The notes beneath the pieces were generated by a model. It was not told where the DNA came from, ran no database searches, and was given only the letters and a program-made list of their open reading frames with translations. 64,000 nucleotides of DNA from Alteribacter lacisalsi (GTDB lineage Bacteria; Bacillota; Bacilli; Bacillales; Salisediminibacteriaceae), in the NCBI RefSeq assembly GCF_003226345.1, contig NZ_PDOF01000002.1, positions 662,608 to 726,607 of the forward strand, read 5' to 3'. Shown here in pieces: positions 43,803 through 50,883 of the stretch. Made by a program: the position numbers and the translations under genes. The first letter of the stretch is position 1, and each line of letters starts with the position of its first letter.

Positions 43803-45743
43803 ATGAGTGCAATATATGGAATTTTTCATTCAGATAAGAAATCGGTATCTCCTGAACACATTGATCAGTTGGCAGGTGCTTATAATTCTATACCGGTGGA
43901 TAACGTTCAGATTTGGAGAAGCAATAATGCTTTTCTCGGCTGCCATCAGCAGTGGATCACGCCTGAGTCCGTTGGGGAACAGAACCCACTTTACGACAGT
44001 AAGCAGGAGTTGACTGTTACTGCAGATGCCATCATTGATAATCGTGAAGATTTGGCTTCCCTTTTAGGTATTGGAAGTAAGGCCTTAAAGACAATGACTG
44101 ACACGGAGATTATACTCCTGGCTTATAAAAAATGGGGGGATAGCTGTCCCAGCTATCTGGTAGGTGATTTTTCCTTCTTTATTTTTGATCAGAAAGAACA
44201 ATCACTATTTGGAGCAAGGGATTTTTCGGGTACCAGGAGTGTTTACTACAATTTCCAGGATGGAGCTTTTTCTTTTTCCACCACAATCAAGCCCTTACTG
44301 AATCTCCCTTACATTAGAGCCAAGATAAATGAAAAATGGCTATCAGAGTATCTAGCAATCTTCGGGATGATTGAAACGATTGAAGCCAACTCAACAATTT
44401 ATGAGGGGATTTTTCAGCTTCCGCCTTCTCACTCCATTATCGTCTCAAAAGGAAAACTGACTGTTAAGCAGTATACCTCAAACGTATTCTGCAGCAGTAA
44501 AGGTTTAAAATCAGACAGTGAATATGAAGAAGGTCTTCGGGATGTTTTTCAGAAAGCTGTGAATTCGAGAGTAAGGACCCATAGAGGGATAGGGTCTCAT
44601 TTAAGTGGGGGACTAGATTCGAGCTCAGTGCTCGGTTTTGCTGCAAGAGCATTATCAGAATCAGGCAAAGATATTCACACCTACAGTTATGTACCGATTA
44701 AGAACTACAGGGACTGGACACCGAGGAACAGGATAGGGGACGAAAGTTCTTTTATTGCAAAGACAGTCAATTATATTAGTGGTGTTGAGGCTAACTATTT
44801 AAGTTTCCAGGAATCAAATTCATATAATGAAATAGATAATTTTCTCGATATTTATGAAATGCCCTATAAATTTTTTGAAAACTCCTACTGGGTTCGGGGG
44901 ATCTATGAAAAAGCGCAAACCGATGGAGTTGGTGTCCTCCTAAAAGGGGCAAGAGGAAATTGGACAGTCTCGTGGGGACCTGCACTGGATTATTATGCAC
45001 TGCTGGTAAATAGGCTCCGATTAAAAAAGCTTGTTAACGAAGTTAATTTGTACAGTGAAAATATCGGGATTGGCAGGAAGCAGTTATATAAAATTATCAT
45101 GAAAAAAGCATGGCCGAAAGTTCACAATGCGTTGAGACCTGACCAAACATCTCCTCCGACATTGATAAACGAAGAATTTGCTGATCGCTCCAAAGTTTTT
45201 CAACGGATCGATGATTCACCCATTAATTTAAATGGAACAAAAACACAAAGCTTCTATCAGGCAAGAAAAGATCATTTCCATTATCCGATTATCTGGAATA
45301 CTACAGGTACTATTGGTACCAAACTTTCATTAAAATACAAACTTCAGGATCGGGATCCAACTAATGATCTCAGAGTTGTGCAGTATTGTAATTCACTTCC
45401 TGAGAAGCAGTGTGTCAGAGATGGAGTAGACAGGTCTTTAATCCGGAGAATTACTAAAGGAGTAATCCCGGATGAAGTTAGGTTAAATCAAAAAGTAAGA
45501 GGCATCCAGGGATCAGATGGGATTGCAAGAATGGCAAGTGAGTGGGGAAATTTCAATCTGGAATTAGAGCAGTTGGTTAATGATCCTATAAGTAATGAGT
45601 ATCTGAATGTAGGACTTATGAAAAGCATAATGACCAAAAACAAGGAAGTACCGAAACCCAGTTACTTTTTCTATGGAGAATTTAAGATTCTGATGAGAGG
45701 CATAATCTCTTATCGTTTCCTTAAACAATTGGAGGGGAGGTGA
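43803..45743 (+). CDS. Lasso peptide macrolactam synthetase (cyclase C), copy 1
   Basis: A 646-residue asparagine-synthetase-like protein. It has a full N-terminal glutaminase-like domain (starting MSAIYGIF; the catalytic Cys2 of true AsnB is absent, as expected for lasso cyclases that do not use glutamine). The synthetase domain has the PPi motif SGGLDSSS (about 268-275). It adenylates the ring Asp/Glu side chain of the core peptide and closes the macrolactam with the alpha-amine while threading the tail. AAGGTGGGG precedes ATG 43803. It lies 4 bp upstream of the first precursor gene. Confidence 0.93.
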   Translation: MSAIYGIFHSDKKSVSPEHIDQLAGAYNSIPVDNVQIWRSNNAFLGCHQQWITPESVGEQNPLYDSKQELTVTADAIIDNREDLASLLGIGSKALKTMTDTEIILLAYKKWGDSCPSYLVGDFSFFIFDQKEQSLFGARDFSGTRSVYYNFQDGAFSFSTTIKPLLNLPYIRAKINEKWLSEYLAIFGMIETIEANSTIYEGIFQLPPSHSIIVSKGKLTVKQYTSNVFCSSKGLKSDSEYEEGLRDVFQKAVNSRVRTHRGIGSHLSGGLDSSSVLGFAARALSESGKDIHTYSYVPIKNYRDWTPRNRIGDESSFIAKTVNYISGVEANYLSFQESNSYNEIDNFLDIYEMPYKFFENSYWVRGIYEKAQTDGVGVLLKGARGNWTVSWGPALDYYALLVNRLRLKKLVNEVNLYSENIGIGRKQLYKIIMKKAWPKVHNALRPDQTSPPTLINEEFADRSKVFQRIDDSPINLNGTKTQSFYQARKDHFHYPIIWNTTGTIGTKLSLKYKLQDRDPTNDLRVVQYCNSLPEKQCVRDGVDRSLIRRITKGVIPDEVRLNQKVRGIQGSDGIARMASEWGNFNLELEQLVNDPISNEYLNVGLMKSIMTKNKEVPKPSYFFYGEFKILMRGIISYRFLKQLEGR

Positions 45744-45747
45744 AAAA

Positions 45748-45876
45748 GTGAAGAAAACTTGGTCTAATCCTAATGTTGAGGAACTTGAATTCAGTAAGAC
45801 AATGGCGGGGCCTGGATTCACAATCCCTGATGATGTTCAGCCGGATCCGGATGAGATGATTCATTACGACAGTTGA
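45748..45876 (+). CDS. Lasso peptide precursor A1, paeninodin type
   Basis: A 42-residue precursor starting at GTG 45748 after GGAGGGGAGGTGAA. Leader residues 1-19 contain W5, N7-P8, V10, L13 (RRE recognition pattern) and Thr18 at position -2, with Met19 last. The 23-residue core begins AGPGFTIPDD (residues 20-29), so an Ala1-Asp9 nine-membered ring is expected. The tail runs VQPDPDE (30-36) then MIHYDS (37-42). This is the pattern of paeninodin, whose C-terminal Ser is phosphorylated. The kinase encoded at 47996 should act on Ser42. Confidence 0.92.
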   Translation: MKKTWSNPNVEELEFSKTMAGPGFTIPDDVQPDPDEMIHYDS

Positions 45877-45898
45877 TATCAGATACTTAAGGGGTTTA

Positions 45899-45948
45899 AC
45901 ACTTTTGAGGAGCCCTAAAGTATAGAGGGCTCCTTATTTTAAAAGTGT
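45899..45948 (+). terminator. Attenuating hairpin after precursor A1
   Basis: GGAGCCCT (45909-45916) / AGGGCTCC (45926-45933) followed by TTATTTT is a terminator-type hairpin. It is nested in a longer pairing ACACTTTT (45899-45906) / AAAAGTGT (45941-45948). It lies between A1 and the second cyclase gene and may limit read-through, giving excess precursor over enzymes. Confidence 0.8.
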
Positions 45949-45964
45949 CAGGAGGTATTCATTG

Positions 45965-47740
45965 ATGGTTGTAAGCAGTCTGATTAGAGATCACGAAACG
46001 GCAGATGGCATAAAAGTATGTCTGTTTAAAGGTACATCTTTACACAATAGGATTGAATTACTTGATAAATCAGGTATACGAAATCCCGGAGGATCAGTGA
46101 CAAATGAGAGTTTAATAGAAAAAATGTATGAACGATGGTCTACTAACACACCGAAATTCCTTGTTGGGGAATTCGCTTTTGTAATCTGGGACAACAGGGA
46201 GCAGCGATACTTTGGAGCCCGTGATTTCTCGGGGTCAAGAACCCTTTATTTTGTTCATAAAGGAAATCATTTTGCTTTCTCACCTACCATGAAACCATTA
46301 CTTGAATTACCTTATGTGAGCACCTCACTTAACGAAGAGTGGCTCGCAGAGTTTATGGCCATTCCTACGATGGTAGAATCCGTTGATATGAGGTCGACCG
46401 TTTATAGAGATATTCAACAGGTTCCTCCGGGCCATTCGATTACGGTAGAAAACGGCCAGGTAAAACTGGAGCGTTATTCTTATATAGAGGTTAAGGAAGA
46501 ACTGAAGCTCAGCTCTGATGAAGAGTATGAGGAGGCCTTTCGTAATGTTCTGGGACAGGCAGTCAGAGACAGATTGCCTACAGAAGGTCATGTTGGTGCT
46601 CATTTAAGCGGTGGACTTGATTCGGGATCGGTGGTGAGTCTGGCTGCGCCTGCACTTAAGGAACAGGGGAAACAACTCCATACATTCAGCTATGTACCGG
46701 AGAAAGGTTTTGTTGACTGGACAGATGATTTTTTTACCCCTGATGAAAGTCCATTTATAAAAGAAACGGTCAATTATGTAGGTAACATTAATCCTCATCT
46801 TATGAGATTTGAAGGGAGAGACCCATTTTCAGAGCTGGATGATTTTCTGGATCTGATAGAAATGCCATATAAGTTTTTTGATAATTCATATTGGCTGAAG
46901 GGAATCAGTGAAGAAGCGGGCAAAAGGGGCATAACCCTGATGCTGAACGGGGCGAGAGGAAACCACTCTATTTCCTGGGGATCTGTATGGATGAATTATG
47001 ATTATTACACGACTCTACTTCTGAAAATGAACTGGTTTCGGCTTAATAGGGAGCTGTCGGACTTCTGCACCCATTTTCAAACGGGCAAAAAAGATGTGCT
47101 GCCTTTTCTATTAAAAAAATGGTGGCGATCGGAAAGCAATGGGGGTCACTCCCGATTTCCTGAGTATATAAATCCTCATTTTGCTAGGAAAACGCAAGTT
47201 TATCAGAAGCTTGGGGATTACGGATTTGATCTGAGCGGAGCACCTGTGAAGGATCTGAGTAAATACAGAAGAGAGTATTATCAGCAGATGTACCCTTGGA
47301 ACAAAAGCGGAGTGATCAATACTAAGATGGGACTTCGGTACGGTGTTTGGGACAGTGACCCGACAAATGACATCCGAGTGATTAAGTTTTGCTTATCAAT
47401 ACCGAAGGAGCAGTATGTAAAAGGCGGTCTGGAACGTTCTATTATCAGAAGAGCAACGAAAGGCCTGCTGCCTGATAAGGTTCGTCTGAATCAAAAGACG
47501 CGAGGACTGCAGGCAGCAGATACTATCTTACGAATGAAGAGAAGATGGCCTAAGTTTAAGCAGGAACTGGAAGACCTCAAAAATGATTCAATGATGGCAG
47601 AGTTACTGAATATGCAGGTAATAAAGAAGGCTTTATCTTCGCTCGGTGATGAGCCAAAGGAAAGTTTAATCTTTCATAATCATTTCAAAGTTTTGATCCG
47701 CAGTCTGATTTTATATCGTTTTCTAAAGCGGTTCAGCTGA
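45965..47740 (+). CDS. Lasso peptide macrolactam synthetase (cyclase C), copy 2, N-terminally short
   Basis: A 591-residue paralogue of the first cyclase with intact synthetase motif SGGLDSGS (about 215-222). Asn28-Arg29 aligns with Asn80-Arg81 of copy 1, so about 52 residues of the glutaminase-like domain are missing at the N-terminus; the upstream DNA is a hairpin, not lost coding sequence. Both share GARDFSG(T/S)R and MPYKFFxNSYW segments. GGAGG lies 9 nt before ATG 45965. Position directly upstream of precursor A2 suggests it cyclises that peptide. Confidence 0.92.
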   Translation: MVVSSLIRDHETADGIKVCLFKGTSLHNRIELLDKSGIRNPGGSVTNESLIEKMYERWSTNTPKFLVGEFAFVIWDNREQRYFGARDFSGSRTLYFVHKGNHFAFSPTMKPLLELPYVSTSLNEEWLAEFMAIPTMVESVDMRSTVYRDIQQVPPGHSITVENGQVKLERYSYIEVKEELKLSSDEEYEEAFRNVLGQAVRDRLPTEGHVGAHLSGGLDSGSVVSLAAPALKEQGKQLHTFSYVPEKGFVDWTDDFFTPDESPFIKETVNYVGNINPHLMRFEGRDPFSELDDFLDLIEMPYKFFDNSYWLKGISEEAGKRGITLMLNGARGNHSISWGSVWMNYDYYTTLLLKMNWFRLNRELSDFCTHFQTGKKDVLPFLLKKWWRSESNGGHSRFPEYINPHFARKTQVYQKLGDYGFDLSGAPVKDLSKYRREYYQQMYPWNKSGVINTKMGLRYGVWDSDPTNDIRVIKFCLSIPKEQYVKGGLERSIIRRATKGLLPDKVRLNQKTRGLQAADTILRMKRRWPKFKQELEDLKNDSMMAELLNMQVIKKALSSLGDEPKESLIFHNHFKVLIRSLILYRFLKRFS

Positions 47741-47755
47741 GAGGGGGTGAGGTAA

Positions 47756-47911
47756 ATGAGAAAGGAATGGGTTAATCCAACGGTAGATGTGCTGGATGTC
47801 AGTATGACAATGAACGGTCCTGGGAATTCAAATGACGATTGCTTTGATGTTGAACAGCACCCTGGTGAAACACATCCAGGCAGATCAAACGCAAGCTGCT
47901 TGGGTTCGTAA
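47756..47911 (+). CDS. Lasso peptide precursor A2, atypical two-cysteine core
   Basis: A 51-residue precursor; ATG 47756 follows GAGGGGGTGAGG. The leader aligns with A1 without gaps: W5, N7-P8, V10, L13, Thr18 (-2), Met19 (-1). The predicted 32-residue core begins NGPGNSNDDC (residues 20-29). Asp27 or Asp28 (core 8 or 9) is the ring acceptor, Asn20 would supply the alpha-amine, and Cys29 and Cys48 (core 10 and 29) could form a disulfide. The tail is PGETHPGRSNASCLGS (36-51), ending in Ser as in A1. If cleavage were one residue later, Gly21-Asp28 would give an eight-membered ring. Confidence 0.85.
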   Translation: MRKEWVNPTVDVLDVSMTMNGPGNSNDDCFDVEQHPGETHPGRSNASCLGS

Positions 47912-47928
47912 TCATTCTATTAAATCCG

Positions 47929-47955
47929 ACCCTTATACCTCCCTGGTATAAGGGT
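47929..47955 (+). terminator. Hairpin after precursor A2
   Basis: Perfect 11-bp stem ACCCTTATACC (47929-47939) / GGTATAAGGGT (47945-47955), loop TCCCT, no T-run after it. More likely an mRNA-stabilising or processing hairpin than a full terminator. It separates A2 from the tailoring and maturation genes. Confidence 0.7.
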
Positions 47956-47995
47956 ATATCCAAACTCTATCCTTTGACAGAAAGGAACCCTGCGT

Positions 47996-48928
47996 ATGCT
48001 CCAGGTAGTAACCCAAACCCTTTACCGAGCTTTCGGTTTCAATATCAAAAGTGATTATGAACTTCCTGAACTTGTGACCGCTGAAAGTTACCCGAATCAG
48101 GCTGACATAAAAATTCGTGTTGGCAGTCTGCATAAGCTTTGGGAGATGGAAGCAAAGGAAGGCCAGCTTTTCGTTGTTCAGCCTGACCGCATTCTGTTCA
48201 GAATCCCGGAAGTGGCTATTTATTCTGTAACTGGGGGATCAGATATTGTTGTAACCCCATTGGAAGAAGACACGGATGATAAGATCCGTCTCTACCTGCT
48301 CGGCACGTGTATGGGAGCGATTATGATGCAGCGTAAAATCCTTCCACTTCACGGAAGTGCGTTGGAGATCAATGGTAAAGCGTACGCTGTTGTAGGTGAT
48401 TCCGGGGCTGGAAAGTCCACCACTGCTGCTGCCCTTCTGAAAAGAGGATGCAGACTGGTTAGTGATGATGTGATTCCTGTGACTTTCAGTACAAATAATA
48501 CACCACTTGTCACCCCTGCCTACCCGCAACAGAAACTGTGGCAGGAGAGTCTTGATTCTTTTGGTGTGTCATCCCATCACCTGAAACCGATTATTGACAG
48601 GGAAACAAAATTCGCTGTCCCTGTAAAAGAGCAGTTTTCACAGGAAGTAATGCCTCTTGCAGGTGTGTTTGAGATTACAAAGGGTAACGCGCTTGCATTT
48701 CAGCCGGTAAATAAGCTGAAGGCCGTTCATACACTCTTTCTTCACACGTACCGGAACTTCTTTCTTGAAAAATCAGGGTTGCTGGAATGGCATTTTAACA
48801 CTACGACCCGCATGGTAAATCAACTTAGCATGTTTAACATTCAGCGGCCTGAGGATCGGTTTACGGCAGATGAGATTGCCGATTTCATTTTATCAGCCGC
48901 TCAAAAGGAGGAACTGCAATGGCAGTAA
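47996..48928 (+). CDS. Lasso peptide tailoring kinase (HPr kinase-like, PadeK/PsmK type)
   Basis: A 310-residue protein with a C-terminal HPr-kinase-like domain: LHGSA (118-122), P-loop GDSGAGKST (134-142) and LVSDDVIPV (154-162) with the catalytic Asp pair. The N-terminal about 110 residues form a substrate domain. Homologues in paeninodin and pseudomycoidin clusters phosphorylate the C-terminal Ser of the precursor; both precursors here end in Ser. AAAGGAACC precedes the ATG. It overlaps the next gene by 10 bp. Confidence 0.9.
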   Translation: MLQVVTQTLYRAFGFNIKSDYELPELVTAESYPNQADIKIRVGSLHKLWEMEAKEGQLFVVQPDRILFRIPEVAIYSVTGGSDIVVTPLEEDTDDKIRLYLLGTCMGAIMMQRKILPLHGSALEINGKAYAVVGDSGAGKSTTAAALLKRGCRLVSDDVIPVTFSTNNTPLVTPAYPQQKLWQESLDSFGVSSHHLKPIIDRETKFAVPVKEQFSQEVMPLAGVFEITKGNALAFQPVNKLKAVHTLFLHTYRNFFLEKSGLLEWHFNTTTRMVNQLSMFNIQRPEDRFTADEIADFILSAAQKEELQWQ

Positions 48929-49212
48929 AACAGGGAATCACCCTATTACACCGAGTCGCACAGAAGCCTGGAAACATTGTCAGTGATATGGACGGTGAGA
49001 AAGTCATGCTCAGTGTTAAGAACGGGAAGTATTACAATCTTGGCCAAATGGGCGGCGTTATCTGGGATCGGATTGAGGAGCCTGTTCTCATTGGAGATCT
49101 GGTAAACTCTCTTCTTTCTGAGTATGAGGTGGAGGAAGACCTGTGCAGGGAACAAGTGACGTCGTTTCTGGAAAAGCTGGCAGAGGAAGATCTGATTACA
49201 GCTGAAAATTAA
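48919..49212 (+). CDS. Lasso peptide RiPP recognition protein (B1, PqqD-like)
   Basis: A 97-residue PqqD-fold protein. SDMDGEKVMLSVKNGKYYNLGQMGGVIWDRIEEP is the RRE core (split here across residues 21-56), followed by helices with LVNSLLSEYEVEEDLCREQVTSFL. It binds the leader peptides through the W-x-x-P-x-V-x-x-L pattern seen in both precursors and delivers them to the peptidase and cyclases. GGAGGAACTGCA precedes the ATG. A single RRE gene must serve both precursors. Confidence 0.92.
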   Translation: MAVKQGITLLHRVAQKPGNIVSDMDGEKVMLSVKNGKYYNLGQMGGVIWDRIEEPVLIGDLVNSLLSEYEVEEDLCREQVTSFLEKLAEEDLITAEN

Positions 49213-49230
49213 ATGAAGGGGGTGAATGGC

Positions 49231-49704
49231 ATGAGTAAGATTAAAGCGCTTAGGAATTTGGACGGAGCAACTGCTGGGATTCTGGCTGAGGCGTATGGGT
49301 TTCTTGCGTATGCCAGGATTCTCAAGCTCCTGCCGTTCTCAAAAGTAGCCCCTTCACTGGGAGAGACCATGAAGGAAACGCCAGCTGATCTTAATCTGCA
49401 GGAAAAAAGGACGATAGCCAGGGTGTCGCAGGCCGTACACATGATGAGCCGTTATGCGTTCTGGGAAAGTGAGTGCCTTGTAAAAGCGGTGGCAGCGCAG
49501 AAGATGCTTTCAAGAAGAGGTGTGGATACAACGTTATATCTCGGAACCGGGAAGGACGAAACCGGGAAGTTGGCCGCCCACGCCTGGCTTCGGAGCGGTC
49601 CTTTTTTCGTATCCGGAGCAGAAGGAAAAGAAAAATTTACGGTGGTCGCTACATACGCGAAAACATCAGACCGCAGAAAGGTCCGGGGAGCGTCCTATGG
49701 CTGA
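49231..49704 (+). CDS. Lasso peptide leader peptidase (B2, transglutaminase-like)
   Basis: A 157-residue cysteine protease of the lasso B2 family: Cys82 in FWESECLVKAVAAQKML and His117 in KLAAHAWLRSG form the visible dyad; the N-terminal helical half is typical. It cuts after the leader, two residues beyond the conserved Thr. AAGGGGGTGAATGGC precedes ATG 49231; an in-frame ATG at 49213 lacks a site. The gene overlaps the following one by 8 bp. Confidence 0.92.
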   Translation: MSKIKALRNLDGATAGILAEAYGFLAYARILKLLPFSKVAPSLGETMKETPADLNLQEKRTIARVSQAVHMMSRYAFWESECLVKAVAAQKMLSRRGVDTTLYLGTGKDETGKLAAHAWLRSGPFFVSGAEGKEKFTVVATYAKTSDRRKVRGASYG

Positions 49705-50872
49705 GCAAAACACACTAAACATTAAGAATGTCCCTCTGGAATTGAAACTGCTGATGGAACTTGTGAGACAGGAGCCGCGAATAGAGCGGCTTGAACAGAT
49801 GAACGCTGAAGGAATTGATTGGTCTCATTTTACGGAACTCGTATATCATCATCGGCTCCATCCTCTTATGAACAGCAAACTGAAACATCACGTGTTTATT
49901 CCGGCACAGGTGAAGGAGCAGTTTGCGTTCGAATATAAACGGAATATGTTTCTGATGCTTCAGCTCAGTGCTGAAATGGAGCGGGTAAACAGTGTTTTTC
50001 AGAAGCAGGAAATACCCCTTCTCTTTCTCAAAGGCCCTGTTCTTGCGAAACTATTGTACGGAGATGTGTCTCTGAGAACGTCAAGTGATCTTGATTTTCT
50101 CGTCCCCATGAAAGACCTTGAGCAGGCTGAAACTCTCCTGCAGGAAATGGGATACGTCAAAGACGACTATATCGATACCATTCTTGGTGACTGGAAATGG
50201 CGGCATCATCATGTTACGTACTATCATCCAGTGAAGCGGACGAAGCTTGAAATTCACTGGCGGCTCCATCCTGGCCCCGGGAAAGAGCCAGGCTTTAAGG
50301 AGCTGTGGCAGCGGAAAAACGTGAGTACGGTAACAGGAAGACCGGTTTATTACTTGGGAAAAGAGGACTTATTTTATTTTTTAACATCTCACGGTGCACG
50401 GCATGGCTGGTCACGATTGCGCTGGCTTCTAGATATTCATCATCTGGTGCAGTTGGACCTTAACTGGAACAAGGCAGCCTCCCTGATGAGAAAATTCCAT
50501 CGCACACCGACTGGGGGGCAGGCTCTTGTTCTTTCGGAAAATTTATTCGGATCAGAGCTGCCCCATGCCGTCCGAAAGCATTGGTACAGCAGACGTGCTG
50601 AGCGGCTCGCACAGGATGCCGTATTTTATCTGGAGAATTTGATCAATCTTCACAACGAGCCGCTGCCGGAACACATTTCGGAGCATCATAAGCAGCATCT
50701 ATTCTCACTCATGTCCAAACCGCAAAAGGTATTGTTCATTTTAAGTTTTTTATATCCATACCCTGAAGACGCAGAGCTTCTGCCTTTGCCTTCAGGACTT
50801 CACTGGCTTTATTTTCCGCTCCGTCCGGTTCTCTGGGTCTGGCGGAAAACGAGAAAACATGAGTTAACGTAG
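49697..50872 (+). CDS. Nucleotidyltransferase-like lasso tailoring protein (PsmN type)
   Basis: A 391-residue protein of the NTP_transf_5 family (PF14907-like). LFLKGPVLAKLLYGDVSLRT then SSDLDFLVP (about 119-148) is the nucleotidyltransferase motif with the metal-binding D-x-D. LEIHWRLHPGPG and HGARHGWSRLRWLLDIHHLV are family-typical. In the pseudomycoidin cluster the homologue attaches hexoses to the phosphorylated C-terminal Ser, so a phospho-then-glycosyl decoration is plausible. The ATG at 49697 follows GGGGAG. Confidence 0.85.
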   Translation: MAEQNTLNIKNVPLELKLLMELVRQEPRIERLEQMNAEGIDWSHFTELVYHHRLHPLMNSKLKHHVFIPAQVKEQFAFEYKRNMFLMLQLSAEMERVNSVFQKQEIPLLFLKGPVLAKLLYGDVSLRTSSDLDFLVPMKDLEQAETLLQEMGYVKDDYIDTILGDWKWRHHHVTYYHPVKRTKLEIHWRLHPGPGKEPGFKELWQRKNVSTVTGRPVYYLGKEDLFYFLTSHGARHGWSRLRWLLDIHHLVQLDLNWNKAASLMRKFHRTPTGGQALVLSENLFGSELPHAVRKHWYSRRAERLAQDAVFYLENLINLHNEPLPEHISEHHKQHLFSLMSKPQKVLFILSFLYPYPEDAELLPLPSGLHWLYFPLRPVLWVWRKTRKHELT

Positions 50873-50883
50873 GAGGAGTTCGA

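Noticed and set aside
43803..47740. True asparagine synthetases (AsnB)
   Set aside because: Neither copy has the catalytic Cys2, both sit beside lasso precursors and are followed by RRE, peptidase and exporter genes.
49520..49696. Extension of the lasso nucleotidyltransferase into the peptidase gene
   Set aside because: ATG 49697 has GGGGAG at correct spacing and begins the family-like sequence; the extension is B2 read in another frame.
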